This document shows positions 8,139 to 17,655 of a stretch of DNA of 64,000 nucleotides, in pieces. Below the pieces are notes generated by a model. The model saw only the letters and a list, made by a program, of their open reading frames with translations, was not told where the DNA came from and made no database searches. Source of the stretch: Flavobacteriales bacterium UBA3477 (GTDB lineage: Bacteria > Bacteroidota > Bacteroidia > Flavobacteriales > Schleiferiaceae); contig DFQY01000047.1 in NCBI GenBank assembly GCA_002378005.1, forward strand, positions 4,181 through 68,180. Reading direction: 5' to 3'. The position numbers were made by a program, and so were the translations under genes. The number at the start of each line of letters is the position of its first letter. Position 1 is the stretch's first letter.

Positions 8139-9891
8139 ATTCTGCAGCTGTGAATTGCTTCTCGTACAAGTTGAAATAAGCTCCTTGCTTTTCGAGAAGT
8201 TCGGCGTGATTGCCTTCTTCAATAACCTTTCCTTGATCCAACAGAATGATCTTGTCTGCATGCTGAATGGTCGATAATCGGTGTGCGATAATGATGGATG
8301 TGCGGTCCTGGGTTAGTGCGATGAGCGCATTTTGGATGAGCTCTTCTGTATGAGAATCGATACTCGAGGTGGCCTCGTCAAGGATGAGGACCTTAGGATC
8401 CGTAATATAAGCGCGCAAGAAGGCTAAGAGTTGGCGTTGTCCGGCACTAAGCACCCCTCCGCGTTCGCGCACATTGTAATCCAAACCATCTGGGAGCTCC
8501 TCTAAAAATGATTTAATACCTATGCGCTCCGCTGCCGCCCAGATTTCCTGGTCTGAAATATTATTACCCATTACAATGTTTGAACGCACCGTATCTGAAA
8601 AGAGGAAAACGTCTTGAAGTACAAGGGCCATTTGAGTTCTTAAATAATGCGTGTCCAATTCCTTTAAAGAGCACCCATCAATCTTTACATCCCCGCTTTC
8701 ATAGGGGTAGAAACCCATTAAAACACTAATAATAGTGCTCTTTCCTGCTCCCGTGGCACCAACGATCGCCACGGTCTCTCCCTTGGCAGCCTCGAACGAA
8801 ACCCCCTTCAAAATAGGTTCATTAGGAATGTATTGGAACGCAACATTTTCCAAAGAGATAGTCCCTTCTAAGTCAATCTGGCGCTGGCCCTTGGGCTCTA
8901 ATTCATGGTCGCTGTCGAGCAGCTTTAACACCCGTTCCGAAGCTACCATACCCATTTGCAAGGTGTTGAAACGGTCGGCCAATTGCCTTAGCGGTCGGAA
9001 CAACATTCCAATGAAGATGATGATGGCCGTGAGCTCACCGACGGTCACGTCGCCGCCTTGCGCAGCATTCATACCGCCATACCATACACCGAGACCTATA
9101 GAAATAGCACTAAGGACTTCAATGATGGGGAAGAAAAGGGCATAATAGAAGATGCTCTTAATGTTGGCGTCGCGGTGTCGGGCATTGATGGTTTCAAACT
9201 TGCCCATTTCTTGAGCTTCACGTCCAAAGGCTTGTACGATGGCCATCCCTCCAAGGTGTTCTTGCACGAAAGTATTGAGGTTACTCACTTCATTACGCAC
9301 GGCTTGGAAGGCTCCCTTGATACCGCGTTGGAACCAACGGGTTGCGATAAATAGCACAGGGATCACGCTGAGGCTGATGAGCACGAGCATTGGGTTGAAG
9401 AAGAAGAACATGGCAAAAAGCATCACCGCGATGCGGAACAGGTCGCCAAAGATGACGAGAATTCCTTCGGAGAATACTTGTGCTATGGTTTCGATGTCGG
9501 AGACGACGCGAGTGACTAATTGGCCCACTGGACTTCTATCATAAAATCCTAGACGGAAATTTTGCAGCTTATTGTAGAGTTCGATACGAATGTCTTTAAT
9601 GATGCTCTGTCCGAGCCAATTGGCCGCATACATAAATGCAAAGGATCCAATGCTTTCAATGAGCAACAGACCGATAAGCCATAGCATGAGGTTTACGAGG
9701 AGCTCAGGATCGTTTCTAAGGATGGCGTCGTCAATGACCTGGCGCGTTAAAATAGGGCGGGCTGTTCCAATGGCCCCTAAGGAGATTGTCAGTACGACCG
9801 AGGATATAAAGAGTACTCGGTAAGGCTTTGCATAGCCTAATACCTTGAGGAACAACTTAAAATCGAATGCGTTACCGCTTACGTTTGACAT
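8137..9891 (-). CDS. ABC exporter half-transporter (MsbA-like, permease-ATPase fusion)
   Basis: The 584-residue product has an N-terminal six-helix exporter domain (about 25-310) and a C-terminal nucleotide-binding domain with Walker A GATGAGKST (378-386), signature LSAGQRQ (481-487) and Walker B with D-loop LILDEATSSID (502-512). All catalytic parts are present, so it should act as a homodimer or with a partner half-transporter, moving a lipid or other amphipathic compound out of the inner leaflet. Resemblance to MsbA is general and the substrate is not shown. Its ATG follows the truA stop directly (TAGATG), so both are in one operon. Confidence 0.92.
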   Translation of the reverse strand: MSNVSGNAFDFKLFLKVLGYAKPYRVLFISSVVLTISLGAIGTARPILTRQVIDDAILRNDPELLVNLMLWLIGLLLIESIGSFAFMYAANWLGQSIIKDIRIELYNKLQNFRLGFYDRSPVGQLVTRVVSDIETIAQVFSEGILVIFGDLFRIAVMLFAMFFFFNPMLVLISLSVIPVLFIATRWFQRGIKGAFQAVRNEVSNLNTFVQEHLGGMAIVQAFGREAQEMGKFETINARHRDANIKSIFYYALFFPIIEVLSAISIGLGVWYGGMNAAQGGDVTVGELTAIIIFIGMLFRPLRQLADRFNTLQMGMVASERVLKLLDSDHELEPKGQRQIDLEGTISLENVAFQYIPNEPILKGVSFEAAKGETVAIVGATGAGKSTIISVLMGFYPYESGDVKIDGCSLKELDTHYLRTQMALVLQDVFLFSDTVRSNIVMGNNISDQEIWAAAERIGIKSFLEELPDGLDYNVRERGGVLSAGQRQLLAFLRAYITDPKVLILDEATSSIDSHTEELIQNALIALTQDRTSIIIAHRLSTIQHADKIILLDQGKVIEEGNHAELLEKQGAYFNLYEKQFTAAE

Positions 9892-10659
9892 CTAGAAATG
9901 GGGATACATTACTTGTGATAGATATAACCCGTGGGCAGGTGCACTGGTTCCCATGGCACCACGATTTTTTGCTTGAAGACGAGTCAAGAACTCTTCTTGC
10001 GTCCATTTTCCGCGACCTACTTCGACCAAACTGCCGACGATGGCGCGTACCATGTTGCGGAGGAATCTATCCGCGGTAATGTGAAACACCCAATGGTCGC
10101 CTTTTTCTTCCCAACGGGCCTCGCGTACATCACAGAAAGTAGTTTTATTGTCCGAGCCGTTTTTACAAAACGAGGCGAAATCCGACTCTTCCAAGAGTAA
10201 CGCGGCACAAGCGTTCATTGCTTCAAAGTGCAATTTTTCATTAATGTTCCAAGCCCAATCGCGCAAAAAAGGATTACCGCCCTCCACGAGTTTGTACTCA
10301 TAACTGCGGCTCGTCGCTAAAAACCTCGCATGCCAGTCCTCACTGACTTCCTTAGCCTCGTGAATACGTATGGCCGGATCTAAAAAGCGATTCAATCTGT
10401 GTACCAAGTGTGCATGATCCATCCCAGCAGCAGCAGCTACAGATGGATCCCAATCAAAGTGCGCAAACATCTCTGTCGCATGGACTCCAGTATCCGTGCG
10501 TCCTGCCCCAACAGTATTGATTTCTTGTCCTAAAAGTTTGGAAAGCGCGTCATTGAGATCGCCTTGAACAGTTCTATCCTCGGACTGGACTTGCCAACCG
10601 CAAAAAGGCGTGCCGTCAAAGGCAAGTTTCAAGACTGTGCGCATTACTTTTGAGTTCAT
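9892..10659 (-). CDS. truA: tRNA pseudouridine(38-40) synthase
   Basis: TruA makes pseudouridine at positions 38-40 in the anticodon arm of tRNAs. The product of 255 residues carries the signature GAGRTDTGVHA (51-61) with catalytic Asp56, and the second conserved part with FLRNMVRAIVG. I chose the ATG at 10659 because a GAGG sequence lies six bases upstream; the ATG at 10644 (MRTVLKLAFDG) would also give a complete enzyme. The open frame upstream to 10902 is antisense to the phosphoesterase gene and is not coding. It is first in an operon with the ABC exporter. Confidence 0.95.
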   Translation of the reverse strand: MNSKVMRTVLKLAFDGTPFCGWQVQSEDRTVQGDLNDALSKLLGQEINTVGAGRTDTGVHATEMFAHFDWDPSVAAAAGMDHAHLVHRLNRFLDPAIRIHEAKEVSEDWHARFLATSRSYEYKLVEGGNPFLRDWAWNINEKLHFEAMNACAALLLEESDFASFCKNGSDNKTTFCDVREARWEEKGDHWVFHITADRFLRNMVRAIVGSLVEVGRGKWTQEEFLTRLQAKNRGAMGTSAPAHGLYLSQVMYPHF

Positions 10660-10668
10660 TGAACGCCT

Positions 10669-10676
10669 CAAAGGTA
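10669..10676 (-). promoter_or_regulatory. Candidate -7 element (TAnnTTTG) for truA
   Basis: Read on the minus strand the bases are TACCTTTG, an exact match to the Bacteroidota -7 consensus, ten bases before the truA start codon. No -33 TTG is at the usual distance, so support is moderate. The transcript would have almost no leader. Confidence 0.3.
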
Positions 10677-10683
10677 CAACTTG

Positions 10684-11223
10684 ATGCCCGCAAAAAAGAC
10701 GAAAATCCTGCTCCTGTCCGACACACACAACTACATGGACGAGCGCATCTTGGAATTTGCCAAGCAGGCAGATATCGTCATGCATGCCGGAGATATGGGC
10801 AGCCACGAATCCATGGATGACCTTGAAGCGGCCAGTACCCAACTGGTGGGCGTCTATGGCAATATCGACGACCATATCATGCGGCTTCGCTATCCCTTGC
10901 ATCAGAAGTTCACCTTAAATGGCATAAAGTTCTGGATGACCCACATCGGCGGCTATCCCCCGCGTTATAATCCAAGAATAAGAGAGGAAATTCAAAGAGA
11001 CCCGCCCGATGTGTTTATTTGCGGCCATAGCCATATTCTAAAAGTAGTCAATGATAAAAAGCTCCAATGTCTTCACATGAATCCTGGTGCCGCAGGTCAA
11101 CATGGCTTTCACAAGGTGCGTACCATGTTGAGATTTGAAGTCGTTCAAGTGGAACCCTCTTCAAAGGGACGTATTGAAAACCTTGAGGTCATTGAATTAG
11201 GAAATCGCGGCAGACTCCGTTAA
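10684..11223 (+). CDS. YfcE-like metallophosphoesterase
   Basis: The 179-residue product is a calcineurin-like phosphoesterase with all metal-binding blocks: SDTH (12-15), HAGD (34-37), YGNIDD (58-63), GHSH and the terminal NPGA block. It belongs to the small YfcE/MJ0936 group, cytosolic phosphodiesterases whose natural substrate is not known. A TTG at 10681 precedes the ATG in frame; I prefer the ATG at 10684. It diverges from truA with 24 bases between the start codons, and purB follows after 24 bases in the same direction. Confidence 0.9.
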   Translation: MPAKKTKILLLSDTHNYMDERILEFAKQADIVMHAGDMGSHESMDDLEAASTQLVGVYGNIDDHIMRLRYPLHQKFTLNGIKFWMTHIGGYPPRYNPRIREEIQRDPPDVFICGHSHILKVVNDKKLQCLHMNPGAAGQHGFHKVRTMLRFEVVQVEPSSKGRIENLEVIELGNRGRLR

Positions 11224-11228
11224 TTTTG
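11221..11228 (+). promoter_or_regulatory. Candidate -7 element for purB
   Basis: TAATTTTG matches TAnnTTTG exactly and begins with the stop codon of the phosphoesterase gene, 19 bases before the purB ATG. A TTG lies upstream, but at 26 bases it is slightly too far to be a normal -33 element. It suggests purB can be transcribed independently. Confidence 0.33.
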
Positions 11229-11247
11229 CGCTTTAACGGATTCACTA

Positions 11248-12597
11248 ATGTCTACAGCTTTACATGCCATCACTCCTGTTGATGGTCGTTATGCTTCAAA
11301 AACAGAAGCCCTCTCTCAGTATTTTTCGGAATATGCGCTGATTAAGTATCGCGTGCGTGTAGAAATCGAATACTTCATCGCCTTGTGCGAGAGTGATTTG
11401 CCACAGCTTAAGGGGGTAAGCGGGGACCAATTCCCTGCGCTCCGCGCTATTTATCAAAACTTCAGCACGGAGGATGCACAAAAGATTAAAGACATCGAGA
11501 AAGTCACCAATCACGATGTAAAAGCGGTCGAATACTTCATCAAAGAAGCTTTCGAAAACATGGGTCTTTCTAGCTACCAAGAGTTTATTCACTTTGGTCT
11601 GACCTCACAGGACATCAACAATACCTCAGTCCCCCTTTCTATTAAAGAGGCATTGGAGGACATCTTGTACCCACAACTAGAGGAACTAATCGAAGCCATA
11701 GATGGCCATGCTACTGCTTGGGACCACATTTCATTGCTAGCACGCACACACGGGCAGCCAGCCTCTCCTACTACTCTAGGCAAGGAATTCAAGGTGTTCA
11801 CTGCTCGTTTACGCGGCCAACTGGCCCAATTAAAAGCAGTACCTCACAGCGCAAAATTTGGTGGTGCCACAGGAAACTTCAATGCTCATACGGTTGCTTA
11901 TCCAGGTCAAGATTGGCATAACTGGGGGGATCAGTTCGTAGCCAAGCACCTTGGACTTACACGAAGCTACCCCACCACTCAGATTGAACATTACGATAAC
12001 CTAGCCGCACAGTTTGATGCGCTGAAACGAATCGACAACATCTTTATCGATTTCTGTCGCGACGTATGGACCTATGTGAGCATGGACTACTTCAAGCAGA
12101 AAATCAAAGCAGGAGAAGTTGGTTCCTCCGCAATGCCACACAAGGTCAACCCTATTGATTTCGAAAATGCGGAAGGAAACCTCGGAATTGCGAATGCTTT
12201 GTTTGAGCATTTAGCTGGGAAACTGCCTATTTCTCGTTTGCAACGTGATTTGACGGATTCTACTGTACTTAGAAATGTAGGCGTTCCATTCGGTCACTTG
12301 TTGATTGCCATTGCAAGCATGAACAAAGGCCTTGGCAAACTCTTGGTTAACGAAGCGAAGATTGCCTCAGATTTGGAAGCAAATTGGGCCGTAGTAGCGG
12401 AAGCTATTCAGAACATTTTGCGCCGCGAAGGCTATCCAAAACCTTATGAGGCATTGAAGGCATTGACCCGTACAAATAATGCGATCACTGCGCAGAGTAT
12501 CGCCGAATTTATTGATACCTTAGAGGTAGATGACCAAACTAAGGCTGAGCTGAAAAACATTACCCCAAGTAATTACATCGGTCAAGCCAAGCGTTAA
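11248..12597 (+). CDS. purB: Adenylosuccinate lyase
   Basis: PurB splits fumarate from adenylosuccinate and from SAICAR, so it acts twice in purine synthesis. The 449-residue cytosolic product has the fumarase/aspartase superfamily signature SSAMPHKVNP (near residue 293), the catalytic-His regions TSQDINNT and RTHGQPASPTTLGKE, and the normal family length of 450-480. The start ATG is followed by the usual LHAITPVDGRY. A small membrane-anchored gene follows after five bases. Confidence 0.96.
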   Translation: MSTALHAITPVDGRYASKTEALSQYFSEYALIKYRVRVEIEYFIALCESDLPQLKGVSGDQFPALRAIYQNFSTEDAQKIKDIEKVTNHDVKAVEYFIKEAFENMGLSSYQEFIHFGLTSQDINNTSVPLSIKEALEDILYPQLEELIEAIDGHATAWDHISLLARTHGQPASPTTLGKEFKVFTARLRGQLAQLKAVPHSAKFGGATGNFNAHTVAYPGQDWHNWGDQFVAKHLGLTRSYPTTQIEHYDNLAAQFDALKRIDNIFIDFCRDVWTYVSMDYFKQKIKAGEVGSSAMPHKVNPIDFENAEGNLGIANALFEHLAGKLPISRLQRDLTDSTVLRNVGVPFGHLLIAIASMNKGLGKLLVNEAKIASDLEANWAVVAEAIQNILRREGYPKPYEALKALTRTNNAITAQSIAEFIDTLEVDDQTKAELKNITPSNYIGQAKR

Positions 12598-12602
12598 ACC
12601 AA

Positions 12603-13004
12603 ATGAAAAAGAAAATATACCTCGTGGCAACGGTCGTCCTTGTGGCGGCCGTTTCTTTTGGACTGTACCAGTATTTCCGAACTCCGGCTGCCGCAATGGA
12701 CCTCCATCCTGTCTTTACCGGTAATGCGGAATCTATGGCCAGTGAAGCAGCTGCATTCGAAATCGGCGATGTGGTGCTATTACAGGATACCATTCGAAGC
12801 GCCGAAAGCAAGAGTATTTCTTTACCGAATGGCGTAATTGTAGTCAGAGATTCTTCTGACACGCAAACTTGGCCGACGAGCGGCTACGTTTCCGTGAAGG
12901 GATTCTATCAAGGAATTGAGATTGACGATTTTTTCGGAGATACGTTAATCCGCGTCGGCGGTGCCTTTCTTCTCGAACCGACGGACTCTGAAAATCTGAA
13001 ATAA
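12603..13004 (+). CDS. Small N-terminally anchored extracytoplasmic protein, unknown
   Basis: This 133-residue protein has a basic start and one membrane helix (about residues 5-23), then a soluble domain of about 105 residues. The pattern VLLQDTIRSAESKSISLPNG followed by VKGFYQGIEI and FLLEP is compatible with a small OB-fold of the tRNA_anti-like type seen in many Bacteroidota anchored proteins, but this is a guess from the strand pattern. It follows purB after five bases, so it is likely co-transcribed. Its last 60 bases are also the last 60 bases of the convergent MFS gene. Confidence 0.75.
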   Translation: MKKKIYLVATVVLVAAVSFGLYQYFRTPAAAMDLHPVFTGNAESMASEAAAFEIGDVVLLQDTIRSAESKSISLPNGVIVVRDSSDTQTWPTSGYVSVKGFYQGIEIDDFFGDTLIRVGGAFLLEPTDSENLK

Positions 13005-14234
13005 TCCGAGCGCAAAAAACACCGTTAAGGCGAGGGCAGAATTCCGGAGGTCTCCTGTAAGGGCCTCGAGAAGACCTATGCTGAACATTCCAAAGGTCGT
13101 TGCCAGTTTCTCCATTACATCGTAAAAACTGAAGTAGGTCGTGTGGTCTTCTGTGGGTGGCAGCATCTTACTGTAGGTGGAGCGAGACAAGCTCTGCACC
13201 GCTCCCATCACAAACCCAAGACAACCACCCACGATGTAAAATTGGTTCGCAGTTTGCACAAAGTAGGCTGCGAAACAAATGAGCATCCATACGGCTACCC
13301 CTATTTTAATGGCGTAGAGGTTGGTCGTACGCTCGCTTAATCGGGCAAAAACAAAAGATCCCGCGATCGCCACAAACTGTATGATCAGGATGGTCATGAT
13401 GAGCTGGGCAGATTCTAGGCCCAAGACTTTGGAACCGAACACTGCAGCAAGTAGTATTATGGTCTGCATTCCAACGCTATACCAAAAGAAGCCTCCAAGG
13501 AAAACACGAAGAGTCTTTATTTTTCTAAACTCATGAAATACCATGATGAGCTCTTCCCAACTCTTCCAAAACAGCTTCCCCTCGAAAAAATCTTTGACCT
13601 CGTCTTTAGGTAATTTTTGAATGGCCGGCAGTCCGAACCCCAGCCACCAAATCCCTGTCAAGACAAAGGAGGCTCTAGACGCAATTCCCACATCTGCAAA
13701 TCCAAAGGTTTCCGGCTTCTGAACCAAGGCCAGACATAGAATCAGTAATAAAGCGCTTCCAAAATACCCCAGTGAAAATCCTCGTGCGGACAAACGGTCC
13801 TGTAATTCCTTCGGCGCTATGACAGGTAAAAAACTATTGTAGAACACAATGCTTCCGGTGAAACCAACACTTGCCAAGAAGGCCAAATACAATCCCAACC
13901 AAGGATTAAGTGCGGTAAAAAACCCCATACAGGCCGTACTTATGGCCCCTATAATCATAAATGTACGCATGAACACCTTTCTGCGTCCGGTCCTATCCGC
14001 CATGGCGGCAAAATAGGGAGAGAGAATAGAGATAGTTAAAAAGGAGGCCGCTATGACGTAGCTATAGATGACCGTATTTTCCCACTCTCTTCCCAAGAAG
14101 AAGACACTGTTCGTCTCATTTGTGGTCACAGCTTCATAGTAAATGGGGAATAATACAGTGCTAATGACCAAGGAATAGACAGAATTTGCCCAATCGTACA
14201 TGGCCCAGCCGCGTTGTGTTTTTGTGAAATTCAT
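12945..14234 (-). CDS. MFS transporter, UMF1/Atg22-like
   Basis: The 429-residue product has about twelve membrane helices. It opens with TQRGWAMYDWANSVYSLV, the characteristic N-terminus of the UMF1 family (related to yeast vacuolar effluxer Atg22), and has the loop motif MADRTGRRKVF after the third helix. In bacteria the substrate is unknown; Atg22 exports amino acids. The gene stands alone, and its 3' end overlaps the purB-linked small gene by 60 bases. Confidence 0.9.
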   Translation of the reverse strand: MNFTKTQRGWAMYDWANSVYSLVISTVLFPIYYEAVTTNETNSVFFLGREWENTVIYSYVIAASFLTISILSPYFAAMADRTGRRKVFMRTFMIIGAISTACMGFFTALNPWLGLYLAFLASVGFTGSIVFYNSFLPVIAPKELQDRLSARGFSLGYFGSALLLILCLALVQKPETFGFADVGIASRASFVLTGIWWLGFGLPAIQKLPKDEVKDFFEGKLFWKSWEELIMVFHEFRKIKTLRVFLGGFFWYSVGMQTIILLAAVFGSKVLGLESAQLIMTILIIQFVAIAGSFVFARLSERTTNLYAIKIGVAVWMLICFAAYFVQTANQFYIVGGCLGFVMGAVQSLSRSTYSKMLPPTEDHTTYFSFYDVMEKLATTFGMFSIGLLEALTGDLRNSALALTVFFALGLFQIFRVRRFEKKGTADAD

Positions 14235-14265
14235 GGTGATTCCAATTTACAACTCGAATCGGCAT

Positions 14266-14273
14266 TATATTTG
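14266..14273 (+). promoter_or_regulatory. Candidate -7 element for the barrel-like protein gene
   Basis: TATATTTG matches the TAnnTTTG consensus 25 bases before the ATG at 14299. No TTG lies at the usual -33 distance, so it rests on the -7 match and position alone. Confidence 0.33.
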
Positions 14274-14298
14274 ATTCATTAAGGCAAATTATCACTCC

Positions 14299-15150
14299 AT
14301 GAAAAAAATCGCCCTACTGATGCTTTTTGCTTTCGCAGGCCTTGAAGCTTTTGCGCAAGACATGATCATCTACAAAGACAAAACCATTGATGAGGTGACC
14401 ATCGTAGAGGTCACCCCAGATTATGTAAAGTACCGCGAGTACGGTGCCCCTATTAATTCCGTTACTTTCTCCATCGAAAGAGATTACCTAAGCAAACTCA
14501 TTTTTGAAAGCGGCCGAGTAATGGACCTTGGTCAATCTATGATGAATGACGAGCGTGTATATGCAGGGCAGCGCGACAAGACCATCAAAATTGATGTTGC
14601 AGGTATTAGCAGTAACTACACCTTCATTTCCTATGAACAGGCTGTAGACCCAAGCACCAGCTGGGAGGCAGGTATGATATTTATCGGCGCTGGTTTCGAA
14701 AGCGACAATGGATGGAACGACCCCGAGAACGCCATGGGACTTGGTATGAATATTGGATATAAATTCAAACGCAGTCCAAACTTCTACATGGAACGCATGC
14801 GTTACGGACACATCTTACGCGGCGCTTATGTAAAACCAAATCTTTGGCTGAACGTATTCAACTACGACCGGATTGATTACGATCACCCTCCAGATCCGGT
14901 TACGTTCCAGTACCCTACGACGCGTGAATCAGCGACTGCAGGTACTTTGATGATTGATTTCGGTAATCAATTAGTCTTCTCTGACCAATTCCTTATCGAC
15001 TATGCAGCAGGCTTAGGATATGGCTTTACAAGTAAGGACACTTGGAACTACAGCAACTATGGATTCACCGGTGGACTTGGACCACAAAGTGGCACTCCAC
15101 TGACAGTATCCTTTACGTTGAAAGTAGGTTACCTCCTTCCGAATAAATAA
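14299..15150 (+). CDS. Secreted protein, probable outer-membrane beta-barrel, unknown function
   Basis: The 283-residue product has a clear signal peptide ending AFAQ at residue 20. The next 40 residues (IIYKDKTIDEVTIVEV) resemble the small beta-domain seen at the start of many Bacteroidota envelope proteins. From about residue 95 on, alternating hydrophobic and polar strands with aromatic residues, repeated GLGMNIGYKF and FTLKVGYLL-like segments, and a hydrophobic C-terminal strand suggest an eight-strand type barrel. I do not know a named family. The gene is monocistronic, with its own terminator. Confidence 0.75.
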   Translation: MKKIALLMLFAFAGLEAFAQDMIIYKDKTIDEVTIVEVTPDYVKYREYGAPINSVTFSIERDYLSKLIFESGRVMDLGQSMMNDERVYAGQRDKTIKIDVAGISSNYTFISYEQAVDPSTSWEAGMIFIGAGFESDNGWNDPENAMGLGMNIGYKFKRSPNFYMERMRYGHILRGAYVKPNLWLNVFNYDRIDYDHPPDPVTFQYPTTRESATAGTLMIDFGNQLVFSDQFLIDYAAGLGYGFTSKDTWNYSNYGFTGGLGPQSGTPLTVSFTLKVGYLLPNK

Positions 15151-15168
15151 GCATCACCCTTATTCATA

Positions 15169-15200
15169 AAAAAAGCCCGGGCATTCGCCCGGGCTTTTTT
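15169..15200. terminator. Bidirectional intrinsic terminator
   Basis: GCCCGGGC (15175-15182) and its identical copy at 15187-15194 form a perfect eight-base stem with loop ATTC, extended by AA/TT pairs and followed by a T-run; the A-run on the left makes it work on the minus strand too. It ends the barrel gene and aconitase. Confidence 0.93.
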
Positions 15201-15220
15201 GTTTCGCATTCCTCTTCGTC

Positions 15221-17488
15221 TTAAGCGTTTTGTGCTTTGATCAAGTTCAATGCAGAACCAGCCTTAAACCACTCAATCTGCTGAGCGTTATAGGTATGGT
15301 TCAACTTGATTGTATCTGAAGATCCATCGGTGTGAACTACTTCTAGAGTGAGCTGCTTGCCTGGAGCAAAGTCTACCAAATCAACAAAGTTGAAGGTGTC
15401 ATTTACTTGGATCAAATCATAATCTGCTTCATTCGCGAAGGTCAGACCCAACATACCCTGCTTCTTCAAGTTTGTTTCGTGGATACGAGCGAATGACTTC
15501 ACGATCACTGCGCGAACGCCTAGGTGACGTGGCTCCATTGCCGCGTGCTCGCGAGAAGAACCTTCACCATAGTTGTGATCACCCACAACGATAGAAGGAA
15601 CACCAGCTGCTTTGTATGCACGAGCTACGTTTGGTACCTCATCCACTGAACCGTCCAATTGGTTCGTTACAGCATTAGTCTCTTGCGTGTAAGCGTTCAC
15701 CGCACCAATCAAACAGTTGTTCGAAATGTTGTCTAGGTGACCGCGGTAACGCAACCATGGACCTGCCATAGAAATGTGATCCGTAGTACACTTACCAAAG
15801 GCCTTGATCAAAAGCTTTGCGCCTTCGATGTTAGCACCGTCCCAAGGAGCAAATGGGCTCAATAGTTGTAAACGCTGTGAATCTGGGCTCACCACTACTT
15901 CTACACCTGAACCGTCGGCTGCAGGAGCTTGGTAACCGTTGTCCTCCACGGCGAAACCGGCCGATGGCAATTCGTGACCTGTTGGCTCTGCCAACTTCAC
16001 TTCTTCACCATTTGCATTGGTCAAGGTATCCGTAACCGGGTTGAAATCTAGTTTACCAGAGATTGCGATGGCTGCAACCATTTCTGGTGAAGTAACAAAG
16101 GCGTGTGTGTTTGGGTTACCGTCAGCACGCTTCGCGAAGTTTCTGTTGAACGAGTGAACGATAGAGTTTTTCTCTTGCTTCTCAGCACCTTCTCGCGCCC
16201 ACTGTCCGATACATGGACCACAAGCGTTGGTAAAGATTCTCGTTCCCTTTAGTTTGTTGAATGTGTCGATCAAACCGTCACGCTCCGCAGTATAACGTAC
16301 TTGCTCAGAACCTGGGTTGATTCCCAAGATTGCCTTAGGAGCAATACCTTTCTCTACTGCATCAGCCACGATAGAAGCCGCACGCGTCAAATCTTCGTAG
16401 GAAGAGTTCGTACAAGAACCAATCAATGCCCACTCGATATCTGTTGGCCAATCGTTTGCTGCAGCTTTCTCCTTCATCTCCGCAACTGGCGTTGCTAGGT
16501 CCGGAGTAAACGGCCCGTTCAAATGCGGCGTCAATTCATCCAAGTTGATTTCAATCACTTGGTCGAAGTACTGCTCTGGGTTTGCGTACACCTCAGCATC
16601 ACCTGTCAAGTGTTCAGCAACTGCATCGGCAGCATCTACTACATCTTGACGACCAGTAGCCGCTAGATAGCGACGCATGCTGTCGTCGTAACCAAAGGTT
16701 GAAGTGGTCGCACCGATCTCAGCACCCATGTTACAGATGGTACCTTTACCGGTTGCGCTCAAGCTTTCCGCTCCCTCACCGAAGTACTCAACGATACAAC
16801 CTGTACCGCCTTTCACAGTAAGAATACCTGCCACCTTCAAGATGACATCCTTAGGTGCTGTCCAACCGTTCAAGCGACCGGTTAGCTTCACACCGATAAG
16901 TTTCGGGAATTTCAATTCCCAGGCCATACCAGCCATTACGTCTACTGCATCAGCACCACCGACACCGATAGCTACCATACCAAGACCCCCAGCGTTTACA
17001 GTATGAGAATCTGTACCGATCATCATACCACCTGGGAAGGCATAGTTCTCAAGAACTACCTGGTGGATAATACCTGCACCTGGCTTCCAGAAACCAATGC
17101 CGTATTTATTACATACTGAAGAAAGGAAGTTGAATACCTCGTTATTCTTGTTGATTCCGTCTTGCAAATCTTTATCTGCACCGATTCTCGCTTGGATCAA
17201 GTGATCCGCGTGAGCCGTTGAAGGAACCGCTACTTTGCTTTTACCAGCTTGCATGAATTGCAACAACGCCATCTGGGCAGTTGCATCTTGCATTGCCACA
17301 CGATCAGGTGCGAAGTCTACATAGCTGGCACCACGCTCAAATGCTTGGTCAGCTGCTCCGTCCCATAGGTGGGCGTATAAAATTTTCTCAGAAAGTGTCA
17401 ATGGCTTACCCACTGCTTTGCGAGCAGCAGCAATACGCTCTGGGTAGCGCTCATACACTTTGCAAATCATGTCGATATCGAACGTCAT
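15221..17488 (-). CDS. acn: Aconitate hydratase
   Basis: Aconitase interconverts citrate and isocitrate in the TCA cycle using a [4Fe-4S] cluster. The 755-residue product has the three cluster cysteines: C359 in GSCTNSSYED and C423/C426 in ACGPCIGQW. GTDSHTVNAGGLG (158-170) and the swivel-domain motif GSSREHAAMEPRHLG are also intact. Length and start (FDIDMICKVYERYPERI) agree with the mitochondrial-type aconitase common in Bacteroidota, not with AcnB or the 890-residue AcnA. A 167-base non-coding stretch precedes it; it holds a TATTTTCG sequence with one mismatch to the -7 consensus. Confidence 0.96.
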   Translation of the reverse strand: MTFDIDMICKVYERYPERIAAARKAVGKPLTLSEKILYAHLWDGAADQAFERGASYVDFAPDRVAMQDATAQMALLQFMQAGKSKVAVPSTAHADHLIQARIGADKDLQDGINKNNEVFNFLSSVCNKYGIGFWKPGAGIIHQVVLENYAFPGGMMIGTDSHTVNAGGLGMVAIGVGGADAVDVMAGMAWELKFPKLIGVKLTGRLNGWTAPKDVILKVAGILTVKGGTGCIVEYFGEGAESLSATGKGTICNMGAEIGATTSTFGYDDSMRRYLAATGRQDVVDAADAVAEHLTGDAEVYANPEQYFDQVIEINLDELTPHLNGPFTPDLATPVAEMKEKAAANDWPTDIEWALIGSCTNSSYEDLTRAASIVADAVEKGIAPKAILGINPGSEQVRYTAERDGLIDTFNKLKGTRIFTNACGPCIGQWAREGAEKQEKNSIVHSFNRNFAKRADGNPNTHAFVTSPEMVAAIAISGKLDFNPVTDTLTNANGEEVKLAEPTGHELPSAGFAVEDNGYQAPAADGSGVEVVVSPDSQRLQLLSPFAPWDGANIEGAKLLIKAFGKCTTDHISMAGPWLRYRGHLDNISNNCLIGAVNAYTQETNAVTNQLDGSVDEVPNVARAYKAAGVPSIVVGDHNYGEGSSREHAAMEPRHLGVRAVIVKSFARIHETNLKKQGMLGLTFANEADYDLIQVNDTFNFVDLVDFAPGKQLTLEVVHTDGSSDTIKLNHTYNAQQIEWFKAGSALNLIKAQNA

Positions 17489-17655
17489 AGAATCAGAGTT
17501 AACTTATTTAGCGAGCACGAAAATACCACATAATTGGCCACTCACCTAACAGGATTTCGTTAAGAATCAATAGATTGAACCAATGATTTCTACATTCACT
17601 TTTTCAAGGAATAGAAATCTAAAGATTCGCAAAAAAGAGAGGGTAATTTTAAGGA

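Noticed and set aside
17489..17655. Non-coding region between the T9SS cargo gene and aconitase, checked for an RNA gene or riboswitch
   Set aside because: It is AT-rich without stable long stems; only a weak promoter-like word was seen.
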